From Pyrenophora tritici-repentis (Eukaryota; Ascomycota; Dothideomycetes; Pleosporales; Pleosporaceae): a stretch of DNA of 64,000 bases. Below are positions 1 to 10,892 of the stretch, in pieces. Each line of letters opens with the position of its first letter. Within the stretch, counting starts at the first letter, position 1. The stretch is taken from NCBI RefSeq assembly GCF_003171515.1, contig NC_089397.1, positions 930,001 through 994,000 of the forward strand. Reading direction: 5' to 3'. The position numbers were made by a program, and so were the translations under genes. The notes under the pieces were generated by a model. It saw only the letters and a program-made list of their open reading frames with translations. It ran no database searches and was not told where the DNA came from.

Positions 1-1160
1 CTTGATTCTCGCTAATGCTATCACTACACTACTTACGCTACAGACGAAACAAAGACGACACCTCCATCTTCTCCACCACCAAAGCCGGTCACGGATTAAA
101 TCCCGCTCAATAGGCGCGCCTTGCGGATCGTCAAGCGGTGGTTGGTCATGGCGTGGCGAAAGCGCCCTGACTGAGCGTATTCATGTTTAGGCGAGATGAC
201 CGGATTCGAAGAACTGCAGCTCCACAGCGGGAGAGATTCTGGCTCGTCCGCGCCGCTGTCTTGTGTAAGAAGCTTATCTCTCGGTGTGCCCCGAAGGGTA
301 CGCTTGGTGCAAAACCAGCCGAGGTCATTCGCCTCGGTCCCTGCAACGGAGAGATTAGAGACGACACTACCGTTCCTGGCCGCTCTCGGAGTATCGGAGT
401 GGGTCGGCCAGGTAAAATTTCTTGCGACCAGAACACGTTCTGAGAGGGAAAATACTTGGTAGTAGATGGAATGGGCCGATTACTCGTTATCGTGTGCGGC
501 GCGGATGGTGTACGGGTTTTGGGTGGCGGACAGCTGCTTACTGCCATGACTGCAGCTATGCATGCGACGTCCATACGGGAGGCATGCAGGGAACGCCTAA
601 AGACCGAGGTATCCAACGAACCACACAACCCGCAATATCGACCAAATGGACCCGGCACTCTGGCATAGGGTGATAAAGTTGAAGGACCAGGTTCGTCCAA
701 ATCACCAACGTAAGATGACCTTGCCCAATGGCCGAAACCGGAAGGTGGTTGCATATGAGCAGCGCAACGAGCAAATCGGCTGGCTGCACGCCGAGCAGAC
801 GGTGGCGCACCTAAGTCGCCAAGGGAAGGCTTCGAGTGTCTTGACAGGGCTTTGTGACGGAGAACTACGCCCATATGGCTAGAATCCGGGCTATCAAGAC
901 GTTACATCGGCCATGGCGAGCGCTTGTGCGTGCTTAGCCCCGCCGCCCATGAGGCAGAGGCAAACGTCGAGCCAGTTGGGTTAATAAGTGAAAGGTGGGT
1001 ATCGCACATGCTCAACGAGGCCGTGGGTTAAATAATGGACCTCTCTCTTTCTGCTTGACAAAGCTTCAGGTGTTTCCGGTCTTCTCTCTCTCCAGGATAC
1101 ACTCAACTAGGCCCTGCCTTCCATTGACCTGGTCTTTGGTTGCGATTGAGCCCTGCAGCT
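1..1160. other. No supported gene; 5' flank of the peptide transporter
   Basis: Several overlapping open frames exist on both strands, the longest being 242 codons on the minus strand (874 to 146). None shows a recognisable domain, a signal peptide or a convincing splice pattern, and opposing frames are open over the same bases, as expected for GC-rich non-coding DNA. The last part, from about 1060, is pyrimidine-rich (ctctctctcc) and is probably the promoter and 5' UTR of the gene starting at 1161. Confidence 0.5.
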
Positions 1161-3119
1161 ATGGCTACCGCTCATGAGACTACTGCGTATGTACTCGGCT
1201 CCGCCAACTCTGGGCCTACACCTTGTTAACACTGTGAATAGCGCCGAGGCACTCCAGCATGGTCAAGAGGTCGCTGATCACAAGCCTCACCTGTACGGCG
1301 CCACAGTCAACGACGACAATGTCGCCGGCGCGCACGTCACCCTCGAGAAGGAACATGGTGCTGCTGCTTCCAGTTCCGACTCTGTCTCCGTCGTCGTAGA
1401 AGAGGATGGTATTGGCGGTATCAGGCCTACAGCCGAGGAGATGGCTACCCTCCGCAAGGTCGGTGAGCCTCTCCCTAAGAGTGCTTTCCTTGTCGCCATC
1501 GTCGAACTCTGCGAGCGTTTCACCTACTACGGCGCCTCTGGTATCTTCCAAAACTACATTGCGCGTCCCCGCAGCGGTGAAAATGGTCGTGGTGCGCTCG
1601 GTATGGGCCACCAGGGAGCCACTGGTCTCTCCACCTTCTTCCAGTTCTGGTGCTACGTAACTCCCATTCTCGGTGCCGTCATTGCCGATCAATACCTCGG
1701 AAAGTACAACACCATCGTCATCTTCTGCTGCGTCTACATCGTCGGTCTGCTCGTCCTCACTCTTACCTCCATTCCGACTGCTCTCGATCATGGCGCTGGT
1801 CTCGGTGGTTTCGTCGTTGCTGTCATCATTATCGGTCTCGGAACTGGTGGTATCAAGTCTAACGTTGCGCCTTTGATTGCCGATCAGTACAAGAGGAGAC
1901 AGATGGTTATTGGCAAGGATGACAAGACTGGCGAGCGCGTCATCATCGACCCTGCGATTACCATTCAGAGGATTTACATGGTAAGCAATATCAAGTCCTG
2001 TCCGCTGCGAACTATCGCTTACTCTCGCAGATCTTTTACTGGTGCATCAATGCTGGATCTCTGTCCCTGCTGGCTACCCCCTACATGGAGCGTGATATCG
2101 ACTTCTGGTCAGCCTACCTCCTGTGTCTCTGCGTCTTCTTCGTCGGTCTCCTGGTTCTCGTTCTCGGCCGCAAAGTCTACGTTGTCCGACCGCCTCAAGG
2201 ATCGATCATCACTGACGCCTTCCGCGCCATGTGGATGATGATCAAGTCCCGCAAACTCGATGCTGCTAAGCCTTCTTACCAAGCCGCTCTTGGCAAGAAT
2301 GCTGTTCTCCCATGGGACGACCACTTCGTCGAGGAGCTAAAGCGTGCTCTTATTGCTTGCCAGGTCTTCTGCTTCTACCCCATCTACTGGGTCGTATACG
2401 GTAACTTCTCCAACAACTTCGTCACTCAGGCTGGTCAGATGCGTGGCCATGGAATCCCCAACGATTTGATGCAGAACTTCGACCCTATTGCCATTATCGT
2501 CTTTCTGCCAGTTGTGGACCAGTGGCTGATGCCCATGCTCCGCAAGCACAAGATTCCGTTCCCTCCGATCAACCGTATTGTAGCTGGTTTCTGGCTCGGC
2601 TCCCTGGCCATGGTCTACGCCTGTGTCATCCAATACTACATCTACAAAGCCGGACCTTGCTACGGTAAGCCTCTCTGCGACGCCGACATGATCAATGGTG
2701 TGCACCAGGGCAACAACATCCACATTGCCGCGCAAACCGGTGCCTACATGCTCATCGGTATCTCTGAGATCTTCGCCTCCGTCACTGGTCTTGAGTACGC
2801 GTACACCAAAGCACCTCCTAGCATGAAGTCCTTTGTCCAGTCCATGTACCTACTCACCAACGCTTTCGGATCCGCCATCTCCGAGGCTTTCAACCCCGTT
2901 CTCTACGACCCGGCGATTGAGTACCTGTTTGCTGGTCTCGCGGGTGCGTCGTTCATTGCCGGATGCCTTATCTGGGTCTTGTTCCACCACCTCAACGCCG
3001 AGGAGGACCAGATGAACATGTTGGATGAGGACTACGACAAGGACCCGACACTCAGGAGGTCTAGTGTGCAAGGCAACCGTACCGTCGGTGTGCACCATGA
3101 GATTGATGAGAAGGCATAG
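1161..3119 (+). CDS. PTR2: PTR2-type proton-coupled di/tripeptide transporter
   Basis: Exons 1161-1186, 1242-1980 and 2031-3119 give 617 residues. The product imports di- and tripeptides with protons across the plasma membrane (POT/PTR2 family). Both family signatures are visible: ELCERFTYYG, followed by a glycine-rich stretch, at the end of the first conserved block, and FYWCINAGSLS at the start of exon 3. GTGGIKSNVAPLIADQ lies between them. About twelve hydrophobic segments are present. The soluble N-terminus of about 85 residues and the charged C-terminal tail are typical of fungal members. The first exon is only 26 nt; without it the protein would lack an in-frame ATG near the conserved N-terminus. 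No neighbouring gene suggests a specialised role. Confidence 0.93.
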
Positions 3120-4389
3120 ATAATTGTGTCTGTCTTCATGGAACGACATATTGGGGAAATGAAGTGTAAATGTGTCTTTTAGTGGCTAGCTATGATACCA
3201 AAGATGAATATTCAATCGTTTTCGATCTTCAATCACCCTTTCCGGAAATTTGCAGCCTGTGAATTAGTATGTCGTAGGACCGAAAGGTTCAAATGTTTAC
3301 CAAAGATCTGAAATGTTGTAGTACATAAATTTAGTCTAACTTAGATATTATTTTCTCGAAAGTCGCCTCTTTCAGCATAGGGGCGGCTCACGGATGGAAA
3401 GCTTAGTCTGCTAGTTTACCCCCTAATCCAGTTCACCTGCTTAAACAACCTGAAACGATTACAACAAAAAATGCATCCTCGGCATCGCACGTCTGTGAAC
3501 GCAGGGTCGCGCGACCTCGGGAGTCCACAACCTCAACCTGCTTAGCCCGCAACAACGCTAACCTAGCCAGCCCCACATCCACAGCTGAGACCCCATGCCC
3601 ATCACACCATTGGTCTCCTCATCCCTCCACGAACACTCGTAAAAGAAAGAACGCGTGACGATGCGAAACCTGGTTTGTGCAGAGCTCGTCCTGGGGAAAT
3701 ACGCCTAGGAACGCACAGTCAGTCTCCTAGTTCATCAGCAAAAGTCGCGCGCGCGCTCCTTCCCCCTGTGCCGTCATGGTTGACGTTTGTGTACCGGAGA
3801 ACAACAATGTGTACCTAGCACACAATACACCGCTCCGTAAAATACGAAGACACGGCAAGTGCATGAAGAGCGGTGTCTACCAAGGTAGGTCGACGGCTGC
3901 GAAAGACATTTCCCAGCCTCGGCGACGTCGTCGACGTTCTATTTTAAGCAACAAATCTTGGATTCAACATGCGGCCACCTTCTAGATACGTCCTAGGTCC
4001 GCTGCTTCGTCATGAGGTCTAGGCTGCTTCGGTAGGCGGGCGGCCCTGCCCCCGTTGTAGATCAATAGTTTTTGTTTTTTCTGTGCGTCTAGCTAACTAC
4101 TGTTTTAAGAATGTTTTGTTCGTATTCTTTTGTTTGCCTTGCTGTGTTGCCTTGGACGAAATACGAAAGGGCTAGGGGATCGACACGTCATCTGGACTTG
4201 ATTAAATAAAAGCTGAAAGGCGCTTGCTTAGGAAGCTTGATGGTTTAGCCCTGTTTGTCTTACTTTACTTGCCTGGCGTATTGTTTTATCTTTAATTTAA
4301 TTTCGTGCTCTCTTGAGATCGAGCATCATCAACACCAACAATAAAACGTTGATTAGACAACCTACAAACTCAATCTACAAAACGCAAAA
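3120..4389. other. Intergenic, no supported gene
   Basis: This is the 3' UTR of the transporter followed by about 1.1 kb without a convincing reading frame. A 69-codon frame at 3776-3985 starts with ATG but contains a run of arginines, has no homology I recognise, and overlaps nothing conserved. The A- and C-rich stretch from about 4310 is probably the leader of the next gene. Confidence 0.45.
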
Positions 4390-5067
4390 ATGTCCATGGA
4401 AATGTCTACCCCAACAGCAACATCAACTCCTACCTCGGCGATATCCTACACTTACACAACTTACACAAACTCCTCCCCAACCCCCTTCCGTAAACCAACA
4501 ATCATCCCCTCCAGCTTCCCCTTCGGCGGCGCCCCAGGCTGCTCCTCGCTGCCTTCCCTCCCAACCGACACACCGCTGCCCTCAAACTACCCCGTCGACC
4601 GGCCATCTGCCGCCAAGCCGGGCTGCGTCATCAGCAATGACGCTGATGTAAACGACCACGCATTCTGGGACCTGTACGAGTGCTGTACCTGGGGTGACAT
4701 GGGGGTGCTGGGTATGCCGCTGCCGTGCACGGCGGTGTGCGTGATAGAAAGTGGAGATGAGCAGACGCTGAGGCGTCTGGGAGAGTGTTTGAGTAAGAGG
4801 GTGGGCGTGGTTGTTTGTAGTGATCGGGAAAGGATGAACGAGACTGAGAGCAGTAGCAGTAGCAGTTCGGTGGGGGAGACGTCGACGTCGATGGCGGCGA
4901 GTGGGACTGCGAGTTTGAGCGCGAGTTTGAGTGGGGGGGCTACCGCGAGTGCAGCGACGGGTGGTGCGGGTAAGGGTGTTGGTGTACAGAGAGGTGATGT
5001 TTCAAGAGCTGGAGTGATGGTTTTTGGTATCTTAGCTTTGGCATCGGCGGTGGGTATGTTGCTGTAA
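4390..5067 (+). CDS. Small Ser/Thr-rich protein with eight cysteines and a hydrophobic C-terminal tail
   Basis: Single exon, 225 residues, ATG in a good context (caaaaATGtcc). No family recognised. Residues 1-50 are Ser/Thr/Pro-rich. Residues 51-143 hold eight cysteines (51, 79, 98, 99, 113, 117, 133, 143), including one CC pair. Residues 150-205 are a low-complexity Ser/Ala/Gly stretch, and the last ~20 residues are hydrophobic and end at the stop. That layout resembles a fungal GPI-anchored or tail-anchored cell-surface protein. However, no N-terminal signal peptide is visible, so either a 5' exon is missed or the protein is tail-anchored. The cysteine spacing does not match the hydrophobin pattern, and I could not assign it to CFEM. 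Confidence 0.75.
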   Translation: MSMEMSTPTATSTPTSAISYTYTTYTNSSPTPFRKPTIIPSSFPFGGAPGCSSLPSLPTDTPLPSNYPVDRPSAAKPGCVISNDADVNDHAFWDLYECCTWGDMGVLGMPLPCTAVCVIESGDEQTLRRLGECLSKRVGVVVCSDRERMNETESSSSSSSVGETSTSMAASGTASLSASLSGGATASAATGGAGKGVGVQRGDVSRAGVMVFGILALASAVGMLL

Positions 5068-5733
5068 GGATGAAGTGATGGGATAGTTAATACAGCACAC
5101 TGTAATAGATAATTTGAGCTGGGAATCAAAACACATCACACACATCACAGCACTCAACGACACACAGGTTCATGGGGTTATAATCTTCATCTATTTATCC
5201 TCGAGATGAATGCATGAGGGAGGACGCGGTAGCATTAAGACCCCATTACCAAACTGCAGTTCAGCAAAATGTCGCCCTTCTTCAGGGTTTCCACCGAACG
5301 TCCTCTGTTCTTCCATCAAAGCAATGTAAACGGGTCATGCCGTTTGGCTGTGAACACAGTAGGTACATTGTAGGAATGGAAACTTCACCTTTCCATCCAC
5401 TTCTCTCTCTCTCCGTTTGCTTCAGATTAGCTATCTTGTTTGGCTAGTTGTGAAGCGCTTGGACAGTACGCAAGCGTTTAGAACTGGTTGATATGCGCTT
5501 GTGGGGGGATGGCGGGGGAGATGGGAAACCCGGAGGGTTTGGGGATGAGTGAGAGGGAAGGTGGTGTGGAAGAGGAAAGGGAAGACGAGGAGGCCGAGGA
5601 GGTCGAAGTTGTGACGGGACCCAAGGACATGCGTTTGGGGTTACTCACGCGCGGAGTGCTCTTGGACGCGTGTCGGACTGTGAGATAGTCACGATATTTC
5701 GTTTCTGTGGTTAGGTTTGGGGACCGGGCAACC
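5068..5733. other. Intergenic; possible Ser-rich remnant on the minus strand at 5478-5733
   Basis: From 5068 to 5477 I see no coding signal. From 5733 down to 5478 a minus-strand frame is open and encodes a Ser/Thr/Pro-rich stretch, in a different frame from the decayed gene next to it. It may be the displaced C-terminus of that gene after a frameshift, or chance. Confidence 0.35.
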
Positions 5734-6165
5734 TCAGAAATAACACACAAGAACTTCCGCAGCTTTAGCGGCGGTAATCTCGGCGCCGGTGGACGAGGTA
5801 GTGGTAGAAGTAGTGCGGAGGCCGAAGGGGTCAAGCGAGGTATAGGACGAGGAGGATGAGGATGAGAACGAGGATGAGGAAGGGGAGGTCAAGGTCAAGG
5901 TAGTGACCGAGCGCTTGATAACAGAATTGTCTTCATCGATATCTTAGGGAGGGGGGCCGCATTCGCCGAATCTTGTAATGGGTTTCCCATATTCGTCGTA
6001 TTCTTTAGGGTCGACACCATCATTCCAGAATCCTCAGTCCTCGGTTTTGTTTTCGTAGCATTCCCTCCACTCCCAGTAGTCAATTTCGCCCTTCTTATCC
6101 TTCTTCTCTCTGTTGGCCGCGACTGCAACCACCATAACCAAGTGAATGAGGGTAGACAACTGCAT
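5734..6165 (-). pseudogene. Decayed gene for a small secreted protein (two in-frame stops)
   Basis: From ATG at 6165 the frame begins with a clear signal peptide (MQLSTLIHLVMVVAVAA) and a charged, aromatic stretch (EIDYWEWRECYENK). It then meets TGA at 6036-6034. The same frame continues for 29 protein-like codons (GFWNDGVDPKEYDEYGK, then a Cys and prolines) to TAA at 5946-5944. It then runs for 69 Ser/Thr-rich codons to TGA at 5736-5734. No GT-AG intron of normal size removes either stop. Both stops could arise by C-to-T or G-to-A transition from sense codons. No homologue is recognised. The call as a pseudogene is inference; sequencing error at two sites is less likely but not excluded. Confidence 0.5.
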
Positions 6166-6652
6166 GATTGACGATATAGCAGTTTCTGAGCGTGGATGGG
6201 TAAGAGGAGTATAGACTGTAAAAACTCGAAGGATCTTGTTTATTCTGAGAGCTTGATCAGAGAAGAGGGGAGTGAAGCACGATATTTATGTTCCTCTGAG
6301 AGTATTATCTCTCCGAGGGAAAAGATATGGCTACACACACAATGCAGCCGCCGTAGTGTAATGAAATGAGGAACTCGTGTTGAAGAATGATCCTGCAGAC
6401 CTATTTTCTGGTGTACCATGGTTGAACTAAAACACTACTATAGAACGCGACATTATGAGCTAACAACGTTCTTAGAAAATTTAAAAAATAACATAGTTGT
6501 AATGAGTACGTCGAGAGTTGGACTCATCGTTACCCCGCATACGATGATCCGAAAAGATCATGTTGAAATGAGGAACTTTGGTCCATACCTCACCTCAACA
6601 AGTATGCACATCCCCAACTTCTCATCACTTCATCAGTCCTCGTATCTAACGC
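6166..6652. other. Intergenic
   Basis: This is the upstream region of the decayed secreted-protein gene and the 3' flank of the next minus-strand gene. It is A+T-rich around 6420-6560. A 113-codon plus-strand frame at 6418-6759 runs into the antisense of the neighbouring gene and shows no domain. Confidence 0.45.
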
Positions 6653-8710
6653 TTAGACATCTCTCCAAGACACTCCGACAGGCACTAACCCACCCACAAT
6701 TTCCGCTCTTGCCTGGTACGCTTTCACGAATCCCGCCATATCTTCCATATCCTCCCTGAGAATTGCCACGTTTTGCTTCGCCATCAGTAATACAGCATCG
6801 AGCTCTCTCGTTCTGAGCAATCTCTGCGTAGATCTACTAGATGACAACATCCGAGCCACGTAACCTCTGGGCATGCTATCTCCCAATAACTGCAAATCTG
6901 AAGCTAAAGTCGACTTCCTACAGGAGAAGATGCGAGATAGGGAACTGCGATTCGACTCCCGCTGTTTTTGGATATCGATCAGCGTGCTCCAGAGCTCCCA
7001 TTCCCGCTCCCAACATCCATTGAGTAGCTTGGTACCAAAATCTACAATCTGCTTGAGGGTGGTGATCTCGTCGTCTAGATCCCCAGCCTTGGTGTTTAGC
7101 TCACCAATTTGCGATTCTTTTTGCGCAAGCCATGCAGTCATGCGGGGAATGAGGTCCTCTTCAAGGCCTGTGACGCGGTCCTGCAGACCATAAACAGTAC
7201 TGTGCAGTTTTCCAATAAGACGACCATGCATGGGATTTGGGGAAGTTGCATTGCTAGGCGGCACTAATGCAGAAAGAGCCGAAGATTGTGCGGGTGCCGA
7301 TCTGCCGACGATCTCTGCATGTAGGTCGAGTTCGGAAGACGTCAGGATGGTAGAGAGGAGACTAGAAACACGGCTTGGAACGTGGTCGGGAGGCAGTGGT
7401 TGGTGCTGACCAAAGCTGGAGTCGCTGGAACTCGAAGGCGGGTAATAGTTTGCTGGAACACCATTTGGCAGCTGACCATGGCGTAGATCCTGGCCCCCTC
7501 TAAGGGCCAAAGGCCAGTTCATAGTCGTATCATCATCCGAAGTTGGTAGATTATAGTATCCGGAACTAACGTTGTTCGGCAGGAGCTCATGTTGATGTTG
7601 GTTCTCGCTATGTGCCGCTGACCGTATTGCAAAAACCTGTTCATCAGGCATACGATCAGAGAACGAATTCTCCGCAACAAGATGACTGAAGTTCGGTACA
7701 AGATCACTATCGACTGCAGAAACTGGTTGATTCTGCACGCACTTTGCGACGTTAGTTGTAGAGCTACGCTCCACTTTTTCTCGGACTGCCGCCCTCATCT
7801 CTGGATTGACCGACTCATTTTTAAGACTGCGCTTCAATGCTATGTCCGAGGTCAGTATCTCGGGCTCTTTGGACCCATGCAGCGAAGTGAACGGAGGATG
7901 GCTTGGTGGCTGATCTGGAGCTTGGACGAAAAGAGGGATATCTTTGGCCGATAGGCGAGACTTTTCATCACCTTTTACTGTGGGAATGCATGTTTTAGGT
8001 ACTGCTACGGGTTTCGGTGGAGCTGGGGTAGTGGATGTTGGGCCTGCAGGTCGATCACTTTCCCGATCGCAATACACTTGTACGGAATACTCCGAGGGAA
8101 AGTCCATGAACACATCCCATTCCTGTAAGCCGGGCGTGATGGGTCCCCTCGGAGGCGAAGATGCCCTCGGAACTGATGGAGATCGCTTTGGAAGTTCGAA
8201 ACGCATGACGGCGGGATTTTCGACATGTCGCTCCCCTATGTTCTTACCGTTCCGCTCCTCCCATCGCCTCAGGTTGTCTGCATTCTGTGAAGCTGTCAAG
8301 TGTTCACTCGGCACCGGTCTCGGCGGTGGATTTACTCCACTTGTTGCGTTGAGGCGCCGGAATGGGGTTCTATGAACCTCCTGCCTAAGATGACCACCGG
8401 GCGGGCCGGCGTATATCGGCTCCACATCCGATGCCAACATGATGCTGTTGTAGTATAGATCCTCCTTTGGATACATGAGACCCTTGTAAGGACCTCTGTC
8501 GATGATTACAGGGAGTTCGTCGGGTGAGCTGGGCCTTCTAGGCACAGCGCGTCCGTCGTCCAAGTCATTCTCGATCTTATCCGAGGCTTTTTGCTTCTCT
8601 CGTTCGCGCTGTCTCTCCAGTTGTTGAGGTGTAGGCGAGGGCTCATCGATCCTGTAAAAATGAATCGGGCGGCGGAGCGGGTGCCTTAATCGTCGGAGGA
8701 AGGGAAGCAT
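6653..8710 (-). CDS. Orphan fungal protein with C-terminal coiled-coil region
   Basis: Single open frame of 685 residues from ATG at 8710. I do not recognise the family. The N-terminus is basic (MLPFLRRLRHPLRRP) and is followed by a charged helix (QQLERQREREKQKASDK). The middle (about residues 130-470) is Pro/Ser-rich and probably disordered. Residues about 490-680 look helical and coiled-coil, with heptad-like leucines and the stretch LHSTVYGLQDRVTGLEEDL. The basic start could be a mitochondrial or membrane-targeting segment, but this is a guess. An alternative model would splice at a TTTTACAG acceptor near 8652, which would replace the first ~20 residues; I saw no clear donor for it. Confidence 0.7.
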   Translation of the reverse strand: MLPFLRRLRHPLRRPIHFYRIDEPSPTPQQLERQREREKQKASDKIENDLDDGRAVPRRPSSPDELPVIIDRGPYKGLMYPKEDLYYNSIMLASDVEPIYAGPPGGHLRQEVHRTPFRRLNATSGVNPPPRPVPSEHLTASQNADNLRRWEERNGKNIGERHVENPAVMRFELPKRSPSVPRASSPPRGPITPGLQEWDVFMDFPSEYSVQVYCDRESDRPAGPTSTTPAPPKPVAVPKTCIPTVKGDEKSRLSAKDIPLFVQAPDQPPSHPPFTSLHGSKEPEILTSDIALKRSLKNESVNPEMRAAVREKVERSSTTNVAKCVQNQPVSAVDSDLVPNFSHLVAENSFSDRMPDEQVFAIRSAAHSENQHQHELLPNNVSSGYYNLPTSDDDTTMNWPLALRGGQDLRHGQLPNGVPANYYPPSSSSDSSFGQHQPLPPDHVPSRVSSLLSTILTSSELDLHAEIVGRSAPAQSSALSALVPPSNATSPNPMHGRLIGKLHSTVYGLQDRVTGLEEDLIPRMTAWLAQKESQIGELNTKAGDLDDEITTLKQIVDFGTKLLNGCWEREWELWSTLIDIQKQRESNRSSLSRIFSCRKSTLASDLQLLGDSMPRGYVARMLSSSRSTQRLLRTRELDAVLLMAKQNVAILREDMEDMAGFVKAYQARAEIVGGLVPVGVSWRDV

Positions 8711-9239
8711 ATTGTACGCTAAGAGGACCAAGTTCGAAGTTTTGAGTGCTAGAGTATCTCAGTTGGTTTGGGTATCGCGACTGGGTGGTTGACGGTGCGT
8801 TGATATGCTATGCGTTTGACATGGCCATGTGTTCATTGTGACAAAGGGCCGTTTGTGATTGTGCTGGTCGAAGGTTCGCTTCACAGACAATCACAGGGCT
8901 GTGAGTAACCACGAAGTCGACATGCAGACGACCTCACTGCCGAAGATACACCGGGGCTAGAAGGAATTGTGGAATTCTCCAAACAGAGGTGTAGTCATAG
9001 GAGGGAAGAGTTCCATGATAATTGTGATCTTAGAAAGCAACAGTGCCGACGTCGTTGAATAAAACTACTCTAATATGCTCCATTAAGCCAATCCCTGTGA
9101 AGACAAGATTGTTGTTCCGGGTATGCAACAATCGTAAATGCGCCATGGTATAAGATGAATCCACTCCATGGCTATGCAGTCGCAGGAATGCAACAAAACG
9201 CCCCCATGCCGTAATCGTAAACCGTAACGCCAGGTATCC
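8711..9239. other. Intergenic
   Basis: This lies between the start of the orphan gene and the stop of SPT2, both on the minus strand. No reading frame, RNA gene or repeat is recognised. It should contain the orphan gene's promoter and the SPT2 3' UTR. Confidence 0.5.
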
Positions 9240-10436
9240 CTAGAACTTCCTCTTCATTTTAGCTGCCATAGCCGCCAGCTTCTTCTTGCGTTCTTCTTTC
9301 AACTTCTTCAGCCTGTTTTCTTCAGCTAGTGCTTCTGCATCCTCTTTCTTTGCAACCTTGAGTGCCAGCTGCTCCTCCTCTTCGACATCCCAGACACCTC
9401 CTTCCATGTCAGAGGAGGCGTCAGACGCATAGTCTTCTTCTTCGTCGTCCATGTCGTCGAGATCATCCCAGTCTGCGTAACCATCATAACGACCCTTGGC
9501 TGGGTTCTGTTTTTGTTTCAAAGCTGGTGTACCATTTCGACTTGAAGTTGCAGGCGCGTTGGCTGGGCGAGCAGTTCCTTTGTAGCCAACCTCGACAGGC
9601 TTCTTGGCTGGCCGTGCTGTGCCTTGATAACCCACATCGACTGCCTTCTTCTTGTCTTTTGAGGAATCGGCTTTCGGATCTATACTTCTGGAGGGGAGTG
9701 CAGTGCCGACAGCCTTCTTACCCTTTGCTCCTGCACTTGCTTCTGCCTTAAGTGCCAAGCGTTCTTTCCTTGACAAAATCTTTGTCGGCTCATGCTTGAT
9801 GGGCGGAGCCAAAGGCTTCGTTGCATCCTTCTCTTTTGCCTTCTGCAGCATGGCTAGATACCCTTTTTTGGGTGCGGATGTCGAAGGGGTAGTAGAGCCG
9901 GTGGCTGCTGGTGCAGGCTTAGGAGCAGGGGCGGCAGCCTTGGGTCCGGCAGCGACAGCGCTGGATAGCTGTGTAGGCTTCCGGATAGGCGGATTCGCTG
10001 GTTTCGAAGAAGACGGTGCTGCTGTTCCCCTATACGGTACGGCTGTGGTAGGCGCGGCCGAGGCGGGTTTCGACGTGGCAGGCGACGAGGTTGCCCGGGC
10101 CGCACCGTTCGTCTGCGCGGAGGCTCCAACGGCCTCCTTCCTCTGCATCTTGCTTTGTCCGGTTTCGACTGGGCCTGATGCCTTTCGCTTCAGCTGAGGG
10201 GTCTGTGATGCGCTACTTGCCCCTCCGACTGGCCGCGGTGCCGGCCTAGGGGCACCAGGGGCAGGCGCTCGGTTTGTTGCCGTCGCCGCAGGCTTTGCGC
10301 CCGCACGGTCGATTATCGACATGATGCTGTCGAGAGACTGAGTGTCGTCAGTATATGTATGCTAGCGCGGGTGAAGCGCCGGACTCACGCTCATGGCAGG
10401 CTGCTGAGAAGGCTTTGACTCAGTGTTACCGGTCAT
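9240..10436 (-). CDS. SPT2: SPT2 chromatin protein (histone H3-H4 binding)
   Basis: Exons 10436-10389 and 10337-9240, with a 51-nt intron (GTGAGT...CTCAG), give 381 residues. The C-terminal ~85 residues form the SPT2 domain: an acidic block (DWDDLDDMDDEEEDYASD) followed by a Lys/Arg-rich helical end (EERKKKLAAMAAKMKRKF). The middle is long, Ala/Pro/Ser-rich and disordered, as usual in fungi. SPT2 binds histones H3-H4 during transcription and helps restore nucleosomes behind RNA polymerase II. The 16-codon first exon is inferred: it joins in frame to give SSLDSIMSIIDRAGA, a better N-terminus than starting at the internal ATG at 10322. The gene is divergent from ribosomal protein P2. Confidence 0.88.
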
Positions 10437-10892
10437 CAAATCGATTGGAGGGCAAGTTGTACATGCTTTCCAGGTAAGAATCGCCGGTATAAATAGTCGG
10501 CGGGGAGGGGCCGCGCGCGCAGGAGGGGGCAAAGCGCACGGGACCGGTCGATTATTGAATGGGCGGGCAGCCAGAGAATGAGCGGTCGACGGCGGCGCAG
10601 ACAGGTCGTTTTATACCTTGGCTTTGAGCCTAACCAGAGTTCACGTGATAAGCTGGTCATCTTGCGCTACACCACTATGGGACTAGCGCAGGCTGCATCC
10701 CACCACAACGCAATATTCGCCAAAAGCCCGAACTTTTTCTCCCGACACCCACGACGTTGAACTTGAAGATTCAGTCTCCGCCAAAACGGTACGCATTGCC
10801 CTTTGAGTCGCATACACAGCGTCGCAATACTAACAGACGCAGGTTAAATCGATTGAACTCCTGTTCCTACAAATCACCAAACCACAATCACA
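10437..10892. promoter_or_regulatory. Divergent promoter region of SPT2 and ribosomal protein P2
   Basis: These 456 bp separate the two divergently transcribed starts. The part next to SPT2 is very GC-rich (gccgcgcgcgcagg). The part next to P2 holds its leader and a 5' UTR intron. I did not identify specific factor sites with confidence. Confidence 0.55.
10789..10842 (+). other. Probable 5' UTR intron of the P2 gene
   Basis: A donor (gtacgc), a near-perfect branch site (atactaacag) and an acceptor (gacgcag) lie 54 nt apart, ending 50 nt before the P2 start codon. The size and motifs match the coding introns in this window. Confidence 0.6.

Noticed and set aside
146..874. 242-codon minus-strand frame with ATG
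   Set aside because: No domain, basic and Arg/Ser-rich composition, and opposing frames open over the same bases; fits chance in GC-rich DNA.
1216..1791. 191-codon minus-strand frame inside the peptide transporter
   Set aside because: Antisense shadow of the conserved transporter exon.
3776..3985. 69-codon plus-strand frame as a small basic protein
   Set aside because: No signal peptide, homology or splice context; arginine run suggests chance.
9652..10197. 181-codon plus-strand frame opposite SPT2
   Set aside because: Antisense shadow of the Ala/Pro-rich SPT2 middle region.
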